Assembly: GCA_016185875.1 (NCBI GenBank) | Contig: JACPMS010000027.1 | Coordinates: forward strand, 1-17,870 | Reading direction: 5' to 3' | Source of the DNA: Candidatus Woesearchaeota archaeon | GTDB lineage: Archaea; Nanobdellota; Nanobdellia; Woesearchaeales; GW2011-AR4 | DNA: 17,870 nucleotides | Part shown: positions 13,134-17,870 of the stretch, one piece after another | Layout of the letters: each line of letters begins with the position of its first letter | How positions within the stretch are numbered: position 1 is the first letter of the stretch | Notes under the pieces: model-generated | What the model was told of the DNA's origin: nothing | The model's database searches: none | Seen by the model: the letters and a program-made list of their open reading frames with translations, nothing else | Program-made: the position numbers and the translations under genes

Positions 13134-14093
13134 ATGCCAGAAATAAATATTGCAAAAAATGCAGGCTTCTGCTTTGGTGTAAAGAAGGCAATTGAAATTG
13201 CAGAGGAAGTCGCGCAAAACCACAAAGAACCCATTTATGTATACGGCCAGTTGGTGCATAATGAAAAGGTGATAAAGGACTTGGAAGACAAGGGAATCAT
13301 ATTTGTTGAGGACATAAATGAGATTCCGCAGAATGCAGTGACTGTCCTGAGGGCGCACGGCGAGCCAGGAACAACATACCAAATTCTGGAGCAAAAATCC
13401 ATAACAAAAGGAAAAAACCTGAATGATGCAACTTGCCCCCTGGTCACATTAGTGCACAATGTCGCAATCAAATTGAAGAATAACGGCTATGAGGTTGTGC
13501 TGTTTGGAAAGCACAACCATCCAGAGGCAATAGGCACAAGCTATCACCTAAGGGGAAAAGGCACATTTATTGTTGAAGAGCCAGAGCAATCTGACTTGGT
13601 TGTTGATTACATTAAAAATAACAATTTTGAAAAAATAGCCATTATCTCGCAAACAACAATGTCAGTCTACGGATATAAAAAATTAATAGACAATATTAAT
13701 TCTAAACTAAATGACATAAAATTCGAGGAAATTCCTTTAAGCTTGAAAGACTTGAGCCAAAAATACGGCTTTGTGGACACTATCTGCAATCCAACAAAGC
13801 AAAGGCAAAGCGGAACTGAGGAGCTGGCAAAAGCAAGCGACATTGTCATTGTTGTTGGAGGCAAAAACTCAAGCAACTCGAAAGAGCTTTATGCGAAATG
13901 CAGAGAGATTGGAGTGGAAGCCTATTTCATTCAATCAGAGGAGCAGCTGCAAAAAGAATGGTTTGTTGGAAAGCAAAAAATCGGCGTTACAGCAGGCGCT
14001 TCCACCCCGGACTATTTGATAAATGATGTTGCGGACAAGATAAAAGACATTATTCATGGCAAAAAAGAAGGTTTTGCCGAAATTAAAATTTAG
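13134..14093 (+). CDS. ispH: 4-hydroxy-3-methylbut-2-enyl diphosphate reductase IspH (LytB)
   Basis: IspH reduces HMBPP to IPP and DMAPP, the last step of the pathway, with an oxygen-sensitive Fe-S cluster. The 319-residue protein has the three cluster Cys at 13 (NAGFCFGV), 101 (DATCPLV) and 218 (DTICNPTKQRQ). The proton-relay Glu131 in HNHPEAIG and the QTTMS motif are also intact. The C-terminal IGVTAGASTPDYLI is typical. It closes the MEP cluster, and the gene converges on uS15 with only 4 nt between stops. The electron donor is not encoded here. Confidence 0.97.
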   Translation: MPEINIAKNAGFCFGVKKAIEIAEEVAQNHKEPIYVYGQLVHNEKVIKDLEDKGIIFVEDINEIPQNAVTVLRAHGEPGTTYQILEQKSITKGKNLNDATCPLVTLVHNVAIKLKNNGYEVVLFGKHNHPEAIGTSYHLRGKGTFIVEEPEQSDLVVDYIKNNNFEKIAIISQTTMSVYGYKKLIDNINSKLNDIKFEEIPLSLKDLSQKYGFVDTICNPTKQRQSGTEELAKASDIVIVVGGKNSSNSKELYAKCREIGVEAYFIQSEEQLQKEWFVGKQKIGVTAGASTPDYLINDVADKIKDIIHGKKEGFAEIKI

Positions 14094-14097
14094 AGAA

Positions 14098-14482
14098 TCA
14101 CTCTGCAAAAAACCCAGCCCTTTCAGTGTCAAACTTCCATGTTTCTTGGATTCTGCCTGTTCTTTTGTAATATTTTGTTAATCTGCCGATTTTTGATTCT
14201 GTAAGAAGCAAGCCCCTTGCTGCTGTTTCATCATGCTTGTTGCAATTTTTTTTCCCTGAGAATTGCGCTTACTGGTTTTCCGCACAAAGCGCGCACATTT
14301 GGAATGCCGTAAGCGTCCCTCAGCAAAATGCCAGTCTGAGAGGCGCTTTTGCCGTCTTTTGCCAGCTTTGCTATAAGCAGCTCTGTTTTTTTCGCATCGT
14401 ACAATACCCATGAAGGCGCTGTCTTCTTCGCAGGCTTCTTTGAGCCGTGCTTTCCGCGCTTCCTCGAGTGCATTCTTGCCAT
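14098..14482 (-). pseudogene. rps15: Small ribosomal subunit protein uS15, internal deletion and frameshift
   Basis: The N-terminal half is clear: MARMHSRKRGKHGSKKP, SWVLYDAKK, ASQTGILLRDAYGIPNVRALCGKPVSAILREKK; this frame stops after 83 residues (TGA at 14231-14233). The C-terminal part continues in another frame from about 14237 down to the TGA at 14098-14100: HDETAARGLLLTESKIGRLT, KYYKRTGRIQETWKF and a final FFAE. Compared with archaeal uS15 (about 150 residues), roughly 22 residues of the EVPEDL...LRKHLE helix are missing and the frame is changed. uS15 is normally an essential single-copy protein that binds 16S rRNA, so either the assembly is wrong here or an intact copy exists elsewhere. 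The part in the first frame starts at 14482. Confidence 0.88.
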
Positions 14483-14528
14483 TTTTTGTTAGGTTTTTTA
14501 TATTATCTTTATTTTGAATTTTCAATCC

Positions 14529-14643
14529 GTTGCTTTGCAACATTAGCTAGGCTCGCCGCATTGCTCGCCTATACATTGAAAACTGGAGAAAAAATACTTC
14601 TTCATCCAGCATAGCTAAGCAGTGAGTTGCGAACGAAGTTCGC
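14529..14643. repeat. Cluster of palindromes upstream of uS15
   Basis: The 221-nt gap between uS15 and the stomatin gene contains GTTGC TTT GCAAC (14529-14541), an imperfect TAGGC...GCCTA palindrome (14549-14572) overlapping the CTCGCCTATACATT word shared with 4933-4946, and GCGAAC GAA GTTCGC (14629-14643). TTCAATCCG at 14521 is also shared with 8097. No gene is seen here. Confidence 0.55.
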
Positions 14644-14703
14644 TCGCGTTCAATAAACCGAGCTATCTTTCAGTGAATGGTATAATATGGCTATTTATAA
14701 AGA

Positions 14704-15456
14704 TTATTCTTTCTTTGATAGTTTCTGGAAAAATTCCATTACTTCAACTGGCAGCGCCATCACAACTGTATTGCTCGCAGTTGGTCCCAAACCGTCAAGT
14801 GTCTGCAGAGTTCTTAACTGCATTGCGCCTTTTGATTTCGCCATTACATGCGCTGCTGCAGCCAAGTTCTTTGCTGCATCCCTGTCGCCTTCGCTTTTTA
14901 TGACAACTGCTCTTTTTTCTCTTTCAGCAGCAGCCTGTCTCGACATTATCCTCTTCAAGTCATCAGGAACTTCTATATCCTGCAATTTTATAACCTGAAC
15001 ATCCAAGCCCCATTGCTCTGTCTCCTTGTCTACAATTTTTCTTATCTCATCTCCAATCTTTTGCCTTTCAACAAGAACTGTGTCAAGAGTCCTTCCCCCT
15101 ATAACATCCCTTAAAGCAGTCTGCGCATATTGCGAAATAGCATACTCATAATCCTGCACTTTTATCACGGCATCATCAACTTTATGAACTTTGAAGAAAA
15201 CAACCCCATTGACATTTATGGGCACATTGTCTTTGGTCATGACTTGCTGCTTCTCAATATCAATTGTGCGAATCCTCATATCGACAACCACCATTCTTTG
15301 AATTACTGGAACAACAAAATTCAAGCCCGGCTCTCTTATTCCCGTAAATTTTCCTAAAGTAAATACAAGACCTTTTTCGTATTGGTTAATTATCCTTATT
15401 GAACTTAGAACTATTATTATTGCCAGAACAATAATACCATAAATAAAAATTGCCAT
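14704..15456 (-). CDS. Stomatin/SPFH-domain membrane protein (slipin type)
   Basis: The protein has one N-terminal hydrophobic segment (about residues 3-20, IFIYGIIVLAIIIVLSSI), then an SPFH/band-7 domain (INQYEKGLVFTLGKFTGIREPGL, VVVDMRIRTIDIEKQQVMTKDNVPI, TALRDVIGGRTLDTVLVERQKI) and a C-terminal helical oligomerisation region with AAEREKRAVVIKSEGDRDAA. Such proteins form membrane-bound rings and are linked to protease or membrane quality control. I chose the ATG at 15456 (250 residues) because GGGGGTG (complement 15463-15469) lies 6 nt upstream; a GTG at 15465 is inside that site. A TATA-like box at 15493-15504 predicts a short leader. The NfeD partner often next to archaeal stomatins is not in this window. 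Confidence 0.93.
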   Translation of the reverse strand: MAIFIYGIIVLAIIIVLSSIRIINQYEKGLVFTLGKFTGIREPGLNFVVPVIQRMVVVDMRIRTIDIEKQQVMTKDNVPINVNGVVFFKVHKVDDAVIKVQDYEYAISQYAQTALRDVIGGRTLDTVLVERQKIGDEIRKIVDKETEQWGLDVQVIKLQDIEVPDDLKRIMSRQAAAEREKRAVVIKSEGDRDAAKNLAAAAHVMAKSKGAMQLRTLQTLDGLGPTASNTVVMALPVEVMEFFQKLSKKE

Positions 15457-15528
15457 TGTTGACACCCCCAGAATAATAATCGCATATAATTGAATATATA
15501 AACCTTATGAAAAGTAGCCCCGGGCAGA

Positions 15529-15606
15529 CTTTCGAACCTTTTTCTGAGGGCTTGACGAGCAAAGCGAGGAAACCCTCGATTTTCCCAAGGCTTTTCTCAA
15601 AAGGCT
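15529..15606 (-). other. Predicted T-loop intron (59/60) of tRNA-Gln
   Basis: The 78-nt insert starts AGCCTTTTGAG and ends GGTTCGAAAG. Exon UUCG pairs with intron CGAA as the central helix. CCUUUU/AAAAGG makes the intron-side helix, and CGAGG GUUU CCUCG forms an internal hairpin. The central helix pairs fully, but the bulge on the 5' side is larger than the ideal 3 nt. Confidence 0.75.
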
Positions 15607-15643
15607 TTCGAACTGCCGTCTCAGCCTCCAAAGGGCTGAATGA

Positions 15644-15671
15644 CTCGGTTTCCCTAATAAAATTAGAGAAT
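15644..15671 (-). other. Predicted D-loop intron of tRNA-Gln
   Basis: The 28-nt insert folds as a 9-pair hairpin (UUCUCUAAU with AUUAGGGAA, one G-U pair). Exon CGGU pairs with the intron end ACCG. The 5' bulge CAAA is 4 nt, so this is a relaxed bulge-helix-bulge. It is among the shortest intron sizes that splicing endonucleases handle. Confidence 0.72.
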
Positions 15672-15715
15672 TTGACCGCTACACTACGGGGCTATGCCAA
15701 AGAATTATCCACTTT

Positions 15716-15726
15716 GTTTATAAAAT
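15716..15726 (-). promoter_or_regulatory. TATA-like box of tRNA-Gln
   Basis: The minus strand reads ATTTTATAAAC, centred 28 nt before the first tRNA base, the spacing expected for an archaeal tRNA promoter. Confidence 0.5.
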
Positions 15727-15730
15727 TTAC

Positions 15731-16480
15731 TTAAGAATATAATTTCAAAGCCTCTTCTTCCATAAAATGCAGTTTGCCTGGCACAATCAAGCAATGTACA
15801 GGCTTGCCAAAATCAAATTTCAACAAATCTCTAGCATTTCCAGCTTTAATAACTTGGGTTTTGCTTCCAAGCCTTGCGCATCCAGCACATAAAGTTTTTT
15901 CAGAGAATACTTTTTCATTTCTTTTTAATTCAACTCTTAACAAATATCTTATTGCATCATTAACTGACATAAATTTTTCTTCCTCTGGATTCAAATCAAG
16001 CAAAAATAATGTATGCAAACCTAACCCTAAATTGTCATGCAGGACATCATAAGGGGCTTCAATATTTTCGTTTTCCATAGGAATGCTGGTAGTTTTGCCA
16101 AATTTGTATACTTGCAGTCCTGTCGCTCCAACAGCTGTGATAATTGAAGCATTATGAATAATATTGCATTTTATTCCCTCTTTTTTTGCTCTCAAGAACA
16201 AATCAATGTGGGTAGTTGCAACTAGTGGATCGCCAGCAACAAGAAAAGCAACATTTTTTGTTTTTGCATTTTCAATAATCTCATTGCTTTCTTCAACTAA
16301 ACTTCTTCTTGCTGAGATAATCTTTTTACTGCAGAATTTTTCCAAATCTTCTTTTTTGCAGTTCAAAATAGAAGTATAGTTTTCCAGATAAACAACATCG
16401 CATTTTTTAATTGATTCCAGACCATTAATTGTAATGTCTTTTTCGTTGTTTAAGCCCAAACCGATGAAGTAGAGCGGCAT
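15731..16480 (-). CDS. dph5: Diphthine synthase Dph5 (DphB)
   Basis: Dph5 methylates the modified histidine of elongation factor 2 with S-adenosylmethionine, the second stage of diphthamide formation. It occurs only in archaea and eukaryotes and so supports the domain assignment. The 249-residue protein belongs to the tetrapyrrole-methylase fold: LYFIGLGLNNEKDITINGLE at the N-terminus, CDVVYLENYTS, the SAM-site VAGDPLVATTHIDL, IIHNASIITAVGATGLQVYKFG, and a C-terminal CLIVPGKLHFMEEEAL. All family blocks are present. The start ATG at 16480 gives the standard N-terminus. The gene ends 38 nt before the tRNA-Gln gene on the same strand. Confidence 0.96.
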   Translation of the reverse strand: MPLYFIGLGLNNEKDITINGLESIKKCDVVYLENYTSILNCKKEDLEKFCSKKIISARRSLVEESNEIIENAKTKNVAFLVAGDPLVATTHIDLFLRAKKEGIKCNIIHNASIITAVGATGLQVYKFGKTTSIPMENENIEAPYDVLHDNLGLGLHTLFLLDLNPEEEKFMSVNDAIRYLLRVELKRNEKVFSEKTLCAGCARLGSKTQVIKAGNARDLLKFDFGKPVHCLIVPGKLHFMEEEALKLYS

Positions 16481-16540
16481 TTTTCTATAAATATTATTTT
16501 GAAATTCTTAATTGTTTTGTTATTAATGTTTAAACATTCC

Positions 16541-17704
16541 TTAATTAAAAATCAAATCTCGGTTTGCTGGTGAAAGCACTTCAGCGAATCTCTCTTGTTG
16601 TGTGTTCATTCTTAAATTAGGTACTATCATAAAAGGGATAAAAGAAGCTGCATAACTCAAACCAGCTTGATTATAACCGTTACATCCCACTATGTAGATT
16701 ATTCTGCTTTTATCCTCAAATCTTCCAACTATGGGTATAAAATCCGTTGTGTCTGCGTAGATTCCATAGTGATAACTATCCCATCTCTTGCCTTTCAGAT
16801 GTGGCAAGTGCTGTTTAACCCATTCTTCTATTTCTTGTATAGCATGGTCCAGAGACGGGAATTCTCTAATATTATTATCAATAACTTCTATACACCTTTT
16901 ACCAACACTGAATATCCCATTGCGCCTCAAAAAGTAGAAAAAATTTGGATCGCATGTCCATATATTTGGTGTATCTTTGCCTGGGTCGTTATACAAAAGT
17001 ATTAAACTCCATTTAGGCTTTAACTTACCTTCAAGATTTTTGTCTTTAAAAAACCCATTTGTCGCAACGACAGCGTAACCAAAAACTTCAGTTTCACCTT
17101 TATCTGTCCTGATTGTGACACCATCTATTGTTTCTTCTAAACCTGTAACCTTGGTTTCCCTTACTACCGTAATTCTTGGATGGCTTAACAAATATCCTAC
17201 ATATTCAACTGATTTGATTGTAGCCCCCGCTGTATGATATAATCCACCATCAAAATTTGCATCTGGAAGAAATGACATTACATAATCGATTGCTTTTTCT
17301 TTAAAGCCATTTCTAATACCTAGTGACCTTGCTGACTCATATTGTTGTTTCAATAACCCCAATTGGCCTCTTGTTCCGACCTCAAGCGAACCTTTATGTT
17401 GAACAAGCCTTTCGTCAAATTGTCTTGCAAGACTGACTTGGAGATCTAAACCACTATGAGTCAATTCTACAAAAGTTCTTGCAACTTCAGGACTGTGTTT
17501 TTCTAAGAAACTGTTAGGATCTGGTTCAAGCCCTGTAACAATCATCTTATCGGGCCCTAAATAACCAGGATATATGCTCTTAGGACCTTTGCCTAATTTA
17601 CCTTTATCAAAAACCAGAACATTGAGTCCTGCTTCTGCCAAATGATAAGCTGAGCTTGCTCCAGAATGACCACCTCCAACTACAGCAACAATACCCTCAG
17701 CCAT
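16541..17704 (-). CDS. FAD-dependent oxidoreductase, DAO family
   Basis: The 387-residue protein begins with a Rossmann dinucleotide-binding motif, VAVVGGGHSGASSAYHLAEAGLNV, then VFDKG, typical of the D-amino-acid oxidase/glycine oxidase (DAO) superfamily. The C-terminal RIIYIVGCNGYNQAGLSYA block with an upstream YADTTDFIPIVGR matches the FAD-binding end of that family. The middle third holds the substrate domain, which I cannot assign to a specific reaction; an amine or amino-acid oxidase is possible. No signal peptide or transmembrane segment is present. A TATA-like TTTTTAAAC (complement about 17726-17734) lies 26-27 nt before the ATG, so a leaderless mRNA is likely. It looks like a stand-alone gene. 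Confidence 0.85.
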   Translation of the reverse strand: MAEGIVAVVGGGHSGASSAYHLAEAGLNVLVFDKGKLGKGPKSIYPGYLGPDKMIVTGLEPDPNSFLEKHSPEVARTFVELTHSGLDLQVSLARQFDERLVQHKGSLEVGTRGQLGLLKQQYESARSLGIRNGFKEKAIDYVMSFLPDANFDGGLYHTAGATIKSVEYVGYLLSHPRITVVRETKVTGLEETIDGVTIRTDKGETEVFGYAVVATNGFFKDKNLEGKLKPKWSLILLYNDPGKDTPNIWTCDPNFFYFLRRNGIFSVGKRCIEVIDNNIREFPSLDHAIQEIEEWVKQHLPHLKGKRWDSYHYGIYADTTDFIPIVGRFEDKSRIIYIVGCNGYNQAGLSYAASFIPFMIVPNLRMNTQQERFAEVLSPANRDLIFN

Positions 17705-17725
17705 AAATACTGTTAATGGGGTACC

Positions 17726-17735
17726 GTTTAAAAAT
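17726..17735 (-). promoter_or_regulatory. TATA-like box of the FAD oxidoreductase
   Basis: TTTTTAAAC on the minus strand is centred 26-27 nt from the ATG at 17704, the same leaderless spacing seen for ispE and the hicB-like gene. Confidence 0.45.
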
Positions 17736-17820
17736 TTTTTTGAGTTAACTACTTTTTAGTCAATAAACAATAATGAGATCAATGATTCATACACAACAAC
17801 ATATATTTCACACCCCAGAA

Positions 17821-17840
17821 ATCTTTATAAATATATTTAC
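17821..17840 (+). promoter_or_regulatory. Possible promoter of a gene beyond the window
   Basis: CTTTATAAATATATTTAC on the plus strand resembles a BRE/TATA region and points out of the window. No start codon follows before the window ends. The rest of 17741-17870 is AT-rich with nothing I can call. Confidence 0.35.
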
Positions 17841-17870
17841 TCATTAAATTAAAATTTAAGAAAGATTAAA

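Larger units (their letters stand above)
15515..15693 (-). tRNA. tRNA-Gln (UUG) with two predicted introns
   Basis: The acceptor stem AGCCCCG (15687-15693) pairs fully with CGGGGCT (15516-15522), with discriminator A at 15515. The anticodon arm is CAGCC CTTTGGA GGCTG, giving anticodon UUG. The spliced exons 15672-15693, 15607-15643 and 15515-15528 give a standard 73-nt tRNA with T arm GGCAG TTCGAAT CTGCC. The interruptions are a 28-nt intron in the D-loop (15644-15671, about position 21/22) and a 78-nt intron in the T-loop (15529-15606, position 59/60). At both sites exon bases pair with the intron end in bulge-helix-bulge style: CGGU with ACCG, and UUCG with CGAA. There is no intron at the usual 37/38 site. 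CCA is not encoded. A TATA-like box lies at 15716-15726 and a T4 run follows the 3' end. Intron edges are inferred. Confidence 0.88.

Noticed and set aside
6114..14093. The MEP cluster as bacterial contamination
   Set aside because: Archaeal genes flank both sides on the same contig and several MEP genes have archaeal-type promoters; still, read mapping at the borders would settle it.
14178..14543. Separate 121-residue protein overlapping uS15
   Set aside because: Low-quality composition and no family match; it is an off-frame reading over the uS15 gene. The real C-terminal part of uS15 is in yet another frame.
15507..15734. Small plus-strand ORF over the tRNA-Gln region
   Set aside because: The region is explained by the interrupted tRNA on the minus strand.
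1..17870. CRISPR array, transposase or integrase
   Set aside because: No regularly spaced repeats, DDE or tyrosine recombinase motifs were seen; the dispersed palindromes are too few and irregular for CRISPR.

Overview
The window comes from an AT-rich archaeal genome. Archaeal or eukaryote-type information genes lie on both sides: an FCF1-like PIN nuclease, RNA polymerase Rpo7, Spt4, ribosomal proteins eS24, eS27A, P0-type uL10, P1-type bL12, archaeal uL1 and uS15, and the diphthamide enzyme Dph5. Many genes have TATA-like boxes about 26 nt before an apparent leaderless start. A tRNA-Gln gene carries what look like archaeal bulge-helix-bulge introns. Small proteins, K/E-rich tails and low GC suggest a DPANN archaeon of the Woesearchaeota/Pacearchaeota type. 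That placement is inference; I cannot run a phylogeny.

Layout: 2-1856 (+) is the transcription/translation cluster PIN, rpo7, spt4, eS24, eS27A. 1857-5626 (-) is the ribosomal stalk operon uL1, uL10, bL12, followed by a coiled-coil protein and a small membrane protein. 5822-6013 (+) is a lone HicB-like protein. 6114-14093 (+) holds all seven enzymes of the bacterial/plastid methylerythritol-phosphate (MEP) isoprenoid pathway: dxs, ispG, ispC, ispD, ispF, ispE, ispH. One unrelated small gene of unknown function, on the minus strand, lies between ispF and ispE. 14098-17704 (-) holds a frameshifted uS15 gene, a stomatin/SPFH protein, the intron-containing tRNA-Gln, dph5 and a DAO-type FAD oxidoreductase.

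The main discovery is the complete MEP pathway on an archaeal contig. Archaea normally make isopentenyl diphosphate by mevalonate-type routes. Here DXS would condense pyruvate with glyceraldehyde 3-phosphate, IspC, D, E and F would form the cyclic diphosphate, and the iron-sulfur enzymes IspG and IspH would yield IPP and DMAPP, presumably for archaeal lipids. Key catalytic residues are present in most of the enzymes. TATA boxes and leaderless starts inside the cluster suggest it is established in an archaeal host rather than being contaminating bacterial sequence.

Three further oddities stand out. An exact 22-bp tandem duplication separates ispD from ispF by frameshift; with one copy the two would be an in-frame IspDF fusion, and as it stands ispF has no usual start codon ahead of its metal-binding residues. 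The uS15 gene has lost about 22 central codons and its frame. The tRNA-Gln appears to have two non-canonical introns, in the D-loop and T-loop. Several intergenic regions also carry small, strong palindromes with shared sequence words.
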